Shown here: positions 1 to 4,935 of the stretch, piece after piece
How positions within the stretch are numbered: position 1 is the first letter of the stretch
Layout of the letters: the number at the start of each line of letters is the position of its first letter
Origin: Bifidobacteriaceae bacterium
GTDB taxonomy: Bacteria > Actinomycetota > Actinomycetes > Actinomycetales > WQXJ01
Assembly (NCBI GenBank): GCA_031265345.1
Contig: JAISCU010000158.1
Location: 1-10,675, forward strand
DNA: 10,675 bases
Direction of reading: 5' to 3'
The notes under the pieces: model-generated
The model's input: the letters and a program-made list of their open reading frames with translations, nothing else
Told to the model about the DNA's origin: nothing
Databases searched by the model: none
Program-made: the position numbers and the translations under genes

Positions 1-23
1 GCGCCGCGCCGCGGGTGACACAA

Positions 24-62
24 CTAACTGCGGCAGCGACGCCGACCCGCGCGGCGGTTAGT
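24..62. repeat. Imperfect inverted repeat
   Basis: The arms ACTAACTGCGGC and GCGGCGGTTAGT pair with two mismatches around a GC-rich loop. It lies just after a possible stop codon (TGA, 16-18) of a gene entering from the left. No T-tract follows, so a terminator role is only a guess. Confidence 0.35.
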
Positions 63-119
63 CAGGGACGGGATCGGGCGGCCGTTGCCGACCCCGGCCG
101 TGCGGCGGGCATGCGAAAC

Positions 120-159
120 GATGGTCTCGGCGTTCCCCGGCCCGCGAGACCATCCTTTT
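120..159 (+). terminator. Probable intrinsic terminator
   Basis: A perfect 10-bp stem (GATGGTCTCG at 120-129, CGAGACCATC at 145-154) with a 15-base loop is followed by CTTTT. This matches a rho-independent terminator read on the plus strand. It would end transcription of a gene left of the window and insulate the tRNA promoter. Confidence 0.6.
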
Positions 160-375
160 GCAGCTCGGCGTGTCGGTTCGGTGTCCGCGAGCGGCTTCAA
201 TTGGCGGCGCGGACCAGTTCCAGCCAGTTGTGGACATCGGCGGGTCCCTGCGCGCCAGTGAGGCCCACCCGCGCCCGCCCCGCAAACCCCCGGGCATAGC
301 ATGGACAGCCCTTGAGTTTGGTGTCTGACCTGGTCTTCCCCTAGAGTAGTGCGGGCCGTGCGGTCGCCTTTTTGG

Positions 376-381
376 TAAGAT
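376..381 (+). promoter_or_regulatory. -10 box of the tRNA-Ala promoter
   Basis: TAAGAT fits the actinobacterial TANNNT -10 pattern and would start transcription about five bases before the mature tRNA. No clear -35 sits 17 bases upstream. A second candidate, TTGGTG-18 bases-TAGAGT, lies at 318-347 and would give a longer leader. Confidence 0.5.
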
Positions 382-392
382 GGCTGGCTCAC

Positions 393-465
393 GGGGCATT
401 GGCGCAGTTGGTAGCGCGCTTCCATGGCATGGAAGAGGTCAGGAGTTCGAATCTCCTATGCTCCA
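393..465 (+). tRNA. tRNA-Ala (anticodon GGC)
   Basis: This is a complete 73-base cloverleaf. The acceptor arm is GGGGCAT (393-399) pairing with ATGCTCC (458-464), including one G-U pair, with discriminator A465. The anticodon stem CTTCC/GGAAG (419-423, 431-435) encloses the loop ATGGCAT with anticodon GGC at 426-428. The T-loop GTTCGAATC is canonical. Loop positions 32 and 38 form the A-U pair known to be conserved in tRNA-Ala(GGC). The 3' CCA is not encoded, as is common in actinobacteria. The gene is intact even though an integrase remnant follows it directly, which fits integration into the tRNA 3' end with restoration of the gene. Confidence 0.97.
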
Positions 466-476
466 CGCACCCCCTC

Positions 477-655
477 GACCTGCGAAAACATGCTGCTGAC
501 CTGCGAGAACGCGCGTAGACGACCGCTGGCGAAACGTCCCCGCGCGGTCCCGTCGGCCATAGGATCGGCTACAGGATCGCTGGCAGTCTCGGGGCCATGG
601 CGACCAGGACGGGACCGAGCGGCGCGCGCCGCCCGAAGGGCGCCGGCGGCGTGTA
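477..655 (+). repeat. Dispersed repeat, copy 1 (integrase head and upstream region)
   Basis: This ~179-base segment aligns along its length with 2459-2636, at roughly three quarters identity by eye, in the same orientation. It opens 12 bases after the tRNA with two tandem units of the motif GACCTGCGARAAC (477-489 and 498-510). It then runs through a non-coding leader into the integrase start at 597. The tandem units are candidate arm-type sites for the integrase or part of its promoter. That role is inferred. Confidence 0.75.
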
Positions 656-767
656 CCAGCGCTCCAGCGCCGGGATGTGGATCGCGGCCTTCGACGTGGG
701 GTGGACCCGGAGCGGCGCCCGCAGGCGCCTGGTCCGCTCGGCACCGACCAGCGGTGACGTGGCGTAA
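597..767 (+). pseudogene. Tyrosine-recombinase integrase, N-terminal remnant
   Basis: ATG at 597 opens a 56-codon frame ending in TAA at 765-767. Residues 14-45 read KGAGGVYQRSSAGMWIAAF and continue with DVGWTRSGARRR. This is the usual start of the arm-type DNA-binding domain of phage and ICE integrases (a GSVYQR...GRWVAAVDLG...GKRRR pattern). The core-binding and catalytic domains, with the Arg-His-Arg-Tyr residues, are absent. The frame ends a little after the arm domain and nothing downstream resumes it. Its position right after a tRNA 3' end is the classic integrase location. Recognition rests on this one domain, so the family is fairly sure and the element type is not. It is certainly non-functional as a recombinase. 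Confidence 0.7.
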
Positions 768-826
768 CCGCACGGGGCAGCCACCGCCGCCGGAGGGTTG
801 AGCGGGGCCGGTTGCCCGGTCCCATC

Positions 827-832
827 TAGAAT
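827..832 (+). promoter_or_regulatory. -10 box (TAGAAT) of a leaderless promoter
   Basis: TAGAAT ends exactly six bases before the GTG at 839, so transcription should begin at or next to the start codon. No -35 consensus is visible 17-18 bases upstream. A GC-rich imperfect hairpin (about 804-823) sits immediately before the box and could bind a regulator. Confidence 0.55.
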
Positions 833-838
833 CAAGGG

Positions 839-1573
839 GTGTGTTCGGTGGAGTTGCCGCTAGATGCGGCCGTGACCATGGCCACTTTGGAGAGCCGGAA
901 CCACGAGGTGAACGCCATCCGCAGCGGCCTCGAGCTGTTGCGCGCCGGCGCTGTGGGCGCGGCGAGGCGGCTACGCCCCGACGACAAGGGCGTGTTTGTG
1001 GCCGTCACCGACCGTGGGCAGGCCCGGCAGCCCTATGTCGAGTTCCGACGCGACGGCGCCGATCTGGCGCGCCACTGGTGCGCTTGCGGCATCGGCAGCG
1101 GCGGAAAGCTGTTGTGCAAACACATCGTGGCAGCGGTGCTCGGTGTTCAAGGCGGCCCGAAGGACTCGCCTGTGGCGCTTGGGCTGAGCGCCACGGCGAC
1201 CGCCGCTGTCGACGGCACAAACACCGCGAAAGCTGTGCGCAGCGGCAGCCTGGAGGTTCTTGCGACCCCGATGCTGGTCGCCTTGATGGAGGAGGCCGCC
1301 TGCGCCTGCCTGGCCGGCAAACTGGGCCCCGGCCAGACGTCGGTCGGGACCGCGATCAAGGTGGACCACAGGGCCGCCAGCCCCAAGGGATCGACGGTCA
1401 CGGCGACCGCCACCTTGCAGCTGGTCGTCGGCGCCCGGCTCGAGTTCACGGTCAGCGCGGCGGACGGCGCCGGAACCGTGGCCGAGGGCCACCACACCCG
1501 CGTGATCGTGGACCAGGACGACTTTCTGGCCAAGGCCGCTCGCCGCGCCGCCCGCGCCCAGCTGCTGGTCTGA
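839..1573 (+). CDS. SWIM zinc finger fused to FlK-type hotdog thioesterase
   Basis: This 244-residue protein has two parts. Residues ~17-105 contain a SWIM-type zinc finger: Cys81-x-Cys83, then Cys93-x-His95, followed by the hydrophobic helix IVAAVLGVQ. SWIM fingers bind DNA or proteins. Residues ~132-240 match the fluoroacetyl-CoA thioesterase (FlK) family of hotdog enzymes, which hydrolyse small acyl-CoA esters. The FlK catalytic residues are all present with native spacing: Thr143 in LATPMLVALMEEA, Glu151 eight residues later, and His177 in KVDHRAASPKG 26 residues after that. A Ser/Ala/Thr-rich linker (~105-131) joins them. The GTG start is supported by a TAGAAT box six bases upstream and no Shine-Dalgarno, implying a leaderless message. 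FlK homologues usually stand alone, so this fusion is unusual. The substrate is unknown, and fluoroacetyl-CoA itself is unlikely without other resistance genes. The gene converges on the one ending at 1615. Confidence 0.8.
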   Translation: MCSVELPLDAAVTMATLESRNHEVNAIRSGLELLRAGAVGAARRLRPDDKGVFVAVTDRGQARQPYVEFRRDGADLARHWCACGIGSGGKLLCKHIVAAVLGVQGGPKDSPVALGLSATATAAVDGTNTAKAVRSGSLEVLATPMLVALMEEAACACLAGKLGPGQTSVGTAIKVDHRAASPKGSTVTATATLQLVVGARLEFTVSAADGAGTVAEGHHTRVIVDQDDFLAKAARRAARAQLLV

Positions 1574-1614
1574 TCTCCCCGGTAGCGGATCGGCCTGACC
1601 GAACCGCGCCGCGG

Positions 1615-1890
1615 TCACGGCCCCAAGGCCGGGCCGGCGTAGACCACGTTGGCGATGCGGGTTTGCCCCAGCACAGCCCAGATCACCTCGTAAGCGGTGT
1701 CGATGCCGACTGCTTGGCAGCGGATGGACCAGGCGGTGCCTCCTGGCAGCCGTAGTTCGGTCTCCTTGGCACGCGCTGCTTCATCCCGTATCGCCCGCAG
1801 CGCGGGCTGGACGAGGCTCCACGCAACCGGGTCCGAATCGCGGTAGCTTTCCACGTTGGCGGAGGCGTCTGGGCTGAAAACCAATTCCAT
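1615..1890 (-). CDS. RelE/ParE-like small protein (putative toxin)
   Basis: This 91-residue protein looks like the RelE/ParE fold of small ribosome-dependent RNases or gyrase poisons. It has an N-terminal strand and helix (FSPDASANVESYRDSD), a long middle helix rich in Ala/Arg/Glu, then a strand series with TAWSIRCQAVGIDTAYEVIW and a final IANVVYAGPAL. The Tyr-x-Val-Ile strand followed by a closing hydrophobic strand is typical of the fold, but similarity is weak and no catalytic set can be assigned. The start is well supported: AACGAAAGGAG (1896-1906, read on the minus strand) sits five bases before ATG. It is divergent from the AbrB-like gene at 2060, which has nearly the same ribosome-binding sequence, so the two may form a divergent toxin-antitoxin pair. 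A non-toxic housekeeping role is possible. Confidence 0.5.
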   Translation of the reverse strand: MELVFSPDASANVESYRDSDPVAWSLVQPALRAIRDEAARAKETELRLPGGTAWSIRCQAVGIDTAYEVIWAVLGQTRIANVVYAGPALGP

Positions 1891-2002
1891 AGCCGCTCCT
1901 TTCGTTCTTCAGGAGACTACCGATCACCACTGACACCGGCAGGGGGCCCAGCGGGCGCGCGCCGCAGAGCGGTGTTCACCATTCCGCCGTTCGGTGGTCT
2001 GT

Positions 2003-2022
2003 ACCATTCTGGGGTATTCTGG
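2003..2022. promoter_or_regulatory. Direct repeat, candidate operator/promoter
   Basis: ACCATTCTGG is followed immediately by GGTATTCTGG, a 10-base direct repeat (one helical turn) sharing ATTCTGG. The second unit contains TATTCT (2015-2020), a possible -10 box for the gene at 2060. A related ACCATTC occurs at 1978-1984. The arrangement suits autoregulation by an AbrB-like dimer, which is inferred from position. Confidence 0.35.
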
Positions 2023-2059
2023 CATTTGCGGTCGTATCCGACAACGAAAGGACCGGACG

Positions 2060-2293
2060 ATGGCGACTGAGACTATCGAGGTTGACTCCCGCGGGCGCGC
2101 GGCATTGGGCAAAGTGGCGCAGCCGAACAAGACCTATCGGGCCACCACGCTGCCTGATGGTTCCATCCTGTTGGAGCCCGCCCGCCTGGTGACCGAGGCC
2201 GAGCTGGCCGTGATCGCCCGCCCCGAGTTGATGAAGGAGCTGGCGGCCACCTTCGGCGGGACCGCTGAGACGGTCGCAGTCGACTGGGAGTGA
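2060..2293 (+). CDS. AbrB/MazE-like DNA-binding protein (putative antitoxin)
   Basis: This 77-residue protein begins with a swapped-hairpin AbrB-like DNA-binding domain: the strand IEVDSRGRAALGK (the VDSKGRVTLGK signature), then YRATTLPDGSILLEPARLVT. The acidic, helical C-terminus (TEAELAVIARPELMKELAATF) is the usual toxin-binding tail of antitoxins. ATG 2060 is chosen over an upstream in-frame ATG at 1994 because AACGAAAGGA (2043-2052) lies at ideal spacing, and the upstream codons cover the promoter-like region. Its probable partner is the divergent RelE/ParE-like gene at 1615-1890. Toxin-antitoxin genes normally sit in one operon, so the pairing is an inference. The gene may instead be a solitary antitoxin. 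It is followed by ~165 bases without a gene and then the second integrase repeat. Confidence 0.65.
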   Translation: MATETIEVDSRGRAALGKVAQPNKTYRATTLPDGSILLEPARLVTEAELAVIARPELMKELAATFGGTAETVAVDWE

Positions 2294-2458
2294 CGGCCAG
2301 CAGGCGGGGCCGCGGTCCTGCCGGTCGTGGTGGGAGGGGGCGTTGGTCGGCCGACGAGGCGGGCGACCGTGTTTTGGGCTAGAACGCGCCTGACAAGGGA
2401 CTTCGGGATTTTCGAGACGGTTCGGATAGCGCACAAGATGGTCCACCTTCATCCTTCT

Positions 2459-2636
2459 GACCTGCGAGAACATGCCGCTGACCTGCTGGAACGCACGCGG
2501 ACGACCGCCAGGGAAACGTCCCCGCACGGTCCCGTTGGCTATAGGAATGGCCACAGGATTCGGCTCCCATGGGGCTGTGGCGAGCAGGATGGGACCGGGC
2601 GCGGCGAGCCGCCCGAAGGGCGCCGACGGCAAAGTA
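2459..2636 (+). repeat. Dispersed repeat, copy 2
   Basis: This is the same-orientation counterpart of 477-655. It has the tandem motif (GACCTGCGAGAAC at 2459-2471, a degenerate GACCTGCTGGAAC at 2480-2492), the shared block GGACGACCGC, the shared block GAAACGTCCCCGC, the TATAGGAATGGCCACAGGA leader and the integrase start. Similarity fades at about 2636, eleven bases before the next gene. No tRNA fragment is found beside this copy. Confidence 0.75.
2577..2636 (+). pseudogene. Second integrase head, about 20 codons left
   Basis: GTG 2577 aligns with the ATG of the remnant at 597. The encoded VASRMGPGAASRPKGADGK parallels MATRTGPSGARRPKGAGG in the first copy. Similarity stops where the YQR...GRW part of the arm domain should begin. 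The frame then runs through unrelated sequence to a stop just after 2680, overlapping the DUF1801-like gene in another frame. It is far shorter than the first remnant. The difference between the copies argues for two related elements, not a recent duplication. Confidence 0.55.
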
Positions 2637-2646
2637 ATCTGGCTAA

Positions 2647-3039
2647 GTGGACCAGCTGCAGGCCTTCTGGCAGGCCATCCCCGCGCCTGAGCACCGGGCC
2701 GATCTGGAATCTGTGTGGCGCTGGGCGCTGGAGACGTTCCCTCAGGTCAAGCCCGAGTTCAAGTGGGGCAAGCCGACGCTCACCGCCCATGGCACGTTCA
2801 TCATCTCGTTCGACGCCGCGAAAGACCACTTCAGCGTGGTCGACCCAGAAGAGGTCGGCATCGCCGCCACCGCCGACCTGCTCGACCAGGCAGGCTATTC
2901 CCACACTGCCCGCATCGTTCGCATCCCCTGGGGCCAGGTCGACCATGGCGTGCTCCGGAAACTGATCGAAGCCAAATTGGCGGCAAAGGCCTCAGTGCGG
3001 TCTTTCTGGCTGAGCGGTCAAACCGTGGACACGGCCTGA
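2647..3039 (+). CDS. DUF1801 / YdhG-like protein
   Basis: This 130-residue protein resembles the YdhG/DUF1801 family of small cytosolic proteins, some members of which were proposed as iron chaperones. Matching features are the N-terminal helix LQAFWQAIPAPEHRADLESV, then ETFPQVKPEFKWGKPTLTAHGTFIISF, and the C-terminal helix VLRKLIEAKLAAK. Length is normal for the family (~115-140). The GTG start directly follows an in-frame TAA (2644-2646), so nothing can be added upstream. There is no recognisable Shine-Dalgarno, because the integrase repeat ends just before it. The gene may therefore have lost its own promoter and a residue or two at the recombination boundary. Function is not established for the family. 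Confidence 0.7.
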   Translation: MDQLQAFWQAIPAPEHRADLESVWRWALETFPQVKPEFKWGKPTLTAHGTFIISFDAAKDHFSVVDPEEVGIAATADLLDQAGYSHTARIVRIPWGQVDHGVLRKLIEAKLAAKASVRSFWLSGQTVDTA

Positions 3040-3079
3040 CAACCGACACGGTTGAGGCGACAGGCTGGGTGCGCTTTAG

Positions 3080-3530
3080 CTATTCCGACGCAGGTCCGGA
3101 CACGTCCGCAAACAGGACGTCTGGCCCGTCGAGTTCGATCTCTTTGACAACGTTTGACGGGGTGCCACGGGTAGTGATGCCCTGTCAACCTTCGAAATCC
3201 GGGCGAACACATGCGCAGCAGTGCGCTCGAACTTGTCAGCGGCCACCAGAAGACGCACCAGAAGCGCAACCCGGTCGGCGTTGGCCAGAGCAGCTTGCTT
3301 CACACGAGCGTCGCCCCATCTTCTGACCGATAGCCCGGTGGGACGGCCCGCGGCACAGGCGCTCATCAGCGCCACGTCGTGGCGCATGGCCTTGACGGCG
3401 TCAACGGCCCCGGCGCCGACGAACGCTAGGTCGTCACGGTCCACAGGTCCACAGGTCCAGTCAGCTGATCGTTGGATCGCAGCTGCGTCGGCTGTCGCCA
3501 AGGGACTGCCCCTCGCGAGCGGCGACAGCA
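3080..3530 (-). pseudogene. DeoR-family transcriptional regulator relic, frameshifted
   Basis: The minus strand carries the effector-binding half of a DeoR/GlpR-type sugar-metabolism repressor. One frame encodes DDLAFVGAGAVDAVKAM, then VKQAALANADRVALLV and ADKFERTAAHVFARISKVD, matching the DeoR order of D-x-AF-G-G, K-x-AML-A-R-V-LL and AD-S-K-F. Near 3185-3192 the frame shifts, and homology resumes in another frame as ITTRGTPSNVVKEIELD and GPDVLFADVSGPASE, ending at TAG (3080-3082). A 12-base tandem duplication (ACCAGAAG at 3245-3252 and 3257-3264) adds LLVR inside the LLVAADKF strand. Upstream, LGDSRRSCDPTIS in a third frame (~3460-3510) may be the LGGSLRR strand. The HTH domain is missing. 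It is almost certainly dead. Confidence 0.65.
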
Positions 3531-3570
3531 TCTATCGAGGTGATCCGTGACTGATCCTTCTTCATGCCGA

Positions 3571-3909
3571 TTAGTCGGCCACGCCGAGGAATGTCGCGAC
3601 GAGCGCCAACAACTGCCTCATCGTGGCTCTGGGGACCGTGCCGGTCTTGGTCCCCAGTTTGGCCTTGGGGATAGTGGTCACTTTGTCCGCCATCGCCCAA
3701 CTCCGCGTCTCAAGCCCTGTGCCGACGGGCGGAAGCTCGAGGCGAAAGAGGGGAAGGTCCGAAGACGTGGGCTCCGAGGTGACCGGGCAGACGGTCACAG
3801 AATTGAGCGCGACGAACTTCTCGGATTGCATGATTACGACTGGTCGGGGCTTCGAAAGGTACGAGCCCCCGGCGCCGACCCAGACCTCGCCGGCCTTCGG
3901 CTCATTCAT
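3571..3909 (-). CDS. mazF: MazF/PemK-type toxin endoribonuclease
   Basis: This 112-residue protein belongs to the MazF/PemK (CcdB-fold) toxin family, sequence-specific RNases that cleave mRNA or tRNA to arrest growth. It opens with KAGEVWVGAGG, followed by the conserved basic strand SKPRPVVIMQ with Arg22, then VTVCPVTS with Thr44/Ser45 at the usual active-site position, and ADKVTTIPKAKLG with Asp75-Lys76. Length is normal (~110). Its ATG (3907-3909) lies inside the end of the upstream antitoxin gene (8-base overlap), so translation is coupled. The reading frame is intact with the expected residues, so it is probably functional. The recognition sequence of the RNase cannot be predicted. Confidence 0.88.
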   Translation of the reverse strand: MNEPKAGEVWVGAGGSYLSKPRPVVIMQSEKFVALNSVTVCPVTSEPTSSDLPLFRLELPPVGTGLETRSWAMADKVTTIPKAKLGTKTGTVPRATMRQLLALVATFLGVAD

Positions 3910-4111
3910 CCTCGGGCCACGCGTTGGACTCCTCCAGCCAGTCCATCACGTCATCTCGCTCGTCGGCCTTGTTCGCGATGACTGCCTGGCGGCGCGCCTC
4001 GGCGGCGTACTCCGCCGAACGGGTTTCGGGCAGCCAGAGCTGGATAGGACGGAAGCCGTCCGCGCGAAGCTTGGCTCGATGCTTGGCGACCCGCGCTGTT
4101 GTTGAAACCAT
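3902..4111 (-). CDS. mazE: MazE-type antitoxin (DUF3018-like)
   Basis: This 69-residue antitoxin precedes and overlaps the MazF-type gene. It has the arrangement of the DUF3018/MazE-like family: a basic N-terminal DNA-binding part with RVAKHRAKLRADGFRPIQLW, then LPETRSAEYAAEARRQ, and an acidic toxin-wrapping tail ending WLEESNAWPEDE. ATG 4111 is supported by TAACAT located six bases upstream, implying a leaderless message. The short palindrome ATGTTACAT (4118-4126) overlaps that -10 box and is a candidate site for autorepression by the MazEF complex. The antitoxin-first order is standard. Confidence 0.82.
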   Translation of the reverse strand: MVSTTARVAKHRAKLRADGFRPIQLWLPETRSAEYAAEARRQAVIANKADERDDVMDWLEESNAWPEDE

Positions 4112-4117
4112 GGGACA

Positions 4118-4123
4118 ATGTTA
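4118..4123 (-). promoter_or_regulatory. -10 box (TAACAT) of the mazEF promoter
   Basis: On the minus strand TAACAT is followed by six bases and then the ATG of the antitoxin, giving a leaderless start. It lies inside the 9-base palindrome ATGTTACAT, which could serve as operator. No -35 consensus is seen. Confidence 0.5.
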
Positions 4124-4261
4124 CATGAAACCGCCGTGCACCCCGATGCGGGTCGCGATGGGGTTGAAGTCGCGCAAGCCATGCGATGGGACGCCTGGAA
4201 GATCAGGGCCTCAGCAAAGTCATGCTTGGCCCACTAGGACCCTTCTGGCGGCGGCCTGAAA

Positions 4262-4319
4262 TGCGACCTTCGAGGGTTCGTGGGAGACTCGACGCCGCCA
4301 CGAAGGCCCGAGGGTCGCA
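4262..4319. repeat. Long imperfect hairpin upstream of the HEPN-like gene
   Basis: Two 22-base arms (4262-4283 and 4298-4319), beginning TGCGACC and ending GGTCGCA, pair at 18 of 22 positions around a 14-base loop. No T-tract follows, so it is not a textbook terminator. It could be a bidirectional transcription stop between mazEF and the next gene, an RNA structure in that gene's leader, or the end of a lost small element. Confidence 0.5.
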
Positions 4320-4359
4320 ATTCGCGCCGGGGCGCGGCCCGGAAGAACGCAGATGCCCA

Positions 4360-4761
4360 ATGAGCCCCAAGAAGCGCCGAACCAGCACCGGCGGCCCGGC
4401 CGAGGGGCGTCGCCGTCTCACCATTGCCCAGCAGTACCTGGCCCTCGCGGAAATGCTGGAGGACGACCCGTCGGATGGCGCGATCAACACGTGCGTCGGC
4501 AACTGCGTGCTCGCTGGGATCGCAGCCGCGGACGCGGTCTGCTGCGCCCGACTCGGCGAGCGCTGCTCCGGACCGGACCACGACCAGGCGGCCGATGTCC
4601 TCGACCGCGTCGACCAAGGGTTGGGAAGCACGTTGCGTACGCTGGGCAGGCTCAAGACCAAGTCCCAGTACGGGGACGATTGGCTCACCGAGTCCGCCCG
4701 GAAGGCGGCCCTTCGCAGCGCTCGCGCACTTGTGAAAGAAGCCGAAGGTTCGCTGCACTGA
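4360..4761 (+). CDS. HEPN-like small helical protein
   Basis: This 133-residue, mostly helical protein has a basic start (SPKKRRTSTGG). It then has LTIAQQYLALAEML, the conserved core NTCVGNCVLAGIAAADAVCCARLGE split over residues ~43-67, and GPDHDQAADVLDRV. It ends with the SARKAALRSARALV helix. The core resembles actinobacterial HEPN-type proteins, and an Arg68-x5-His74 pair fits the R-x4-6-H ribonuclease motif of HEPN proteins, though its placement has not been checked by alignment. HEPN proteins often act as toxins paired with nucleotidyltransferases, but no such gene adjoins it. The only one in the window lies ~4 kb away. ATG 4360 is chosen from family-like length. The Shine-Dalgarno is weak. 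An ATG at 4261 in the same frame would add ~33 residues encoded by the hairpin. Confidence 0.6.
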   Translation: MSPKKRRTSTGGPAEGRRRLTIAQQYLALAEMLEDDPSDGAINTCVGNCVLAGIAAADAVCCARLGERCSGPDHDQAADVLDRVDQGLGSTLRTLGRLKTKSQYGDDWLTESARKAALRSARALVKEAEGSLH

Positions 4762-4900
4762 ATCGCTCGCGGTGGCCGTGGCCGGGAGATCCCGAACGTT
4801 CTGTGACGGGACGCCGCCGCCTTGACGAATGCTTGGAGACGGCGGGGACTGGTCAGCGGCTAAGGTCGAGAGCCCAGGTCCGGGACTCGCCCGCAGCAGT
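4762..4900. other. Short intergenic region before the transporter
   Basis: No coding sequence is supported. A weak GC inverted repeat around 4811-4850 (CCGCCG / CGGCGG) could end transcription of the HEPN-like gene. Confidence 0.3.
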
Positions 4901-4929
4901 TTGACATTGAGATTCTTTTGGCTGATCAT
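4901..4929 (+). promoter_or_regulatory. Promoter TTGACA-17-GATCAT for the MFS gene
   Basis: A perfect -35 (TTGACA, 4901-4906) is spaced 17 bases from GATCAT (4924-4929). Transcription would start about six bases later, exactly at ATG 4936, indicating a leaderless message. This decides the start codon against the in-frame TTG at 4918, which lies inside the promoter. Confidence 0.65.
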
Positions 4930-4935
4930 GCCGAC

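Larger units (their letters stand above)
1..392. other. Non-coding stretch left of the tRNA, with two hairpins
   Basis: I find no convincing gene here. Open frames exist on both strands, but they have the arginine- and proline-rich composition of GC-rich shadow frames. The best coding-like piece is on the minus strand, ending at a TGA at 197-199 with the tail GPADVHNWLELVRAAN. It is open only back to a TAG near 342-344 and has no good start, so if real it is a fragment cut off by the tRNA locus. The stretch also holds the hairpins at 24-62 and 120-159 and the tRNA promoter. Confidence 0.5.

Noticed and set aside
1..18. End of a gene entering from the left (TGA at 16-18)
   Set aside because: Five codons are too few to support a coding call. 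It is mentioned only as context for the hairpins.
1994..2059. Upstream ATG for the AbrB-like antitoxin
   Set aside because: The extra codons cover the promoter-like repeats, and a good ribosome-binding site precedes ATG 2060.
2459..2560. IS256-type transposase similarity suggested by GYRNGHR in the second repeat
   Set aside because: The other copy does not preserve the frame or the motif, no adjoining transposase residues follow, and the segment is upstream of an integrase start.
3440..3461. Short tandem GTCCACAG repeat as a CRISPR or satellite
   Set aside because: There are only two or so adjoining units with no spacers. It lies within the DeoR relic.
4918..4935. TTG start for the transporter
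   Set aside because: The TTG lies between a perfect -35 and its -10 box, so it would not be in the transcript. ATG 4936 is at the expected transcription start.
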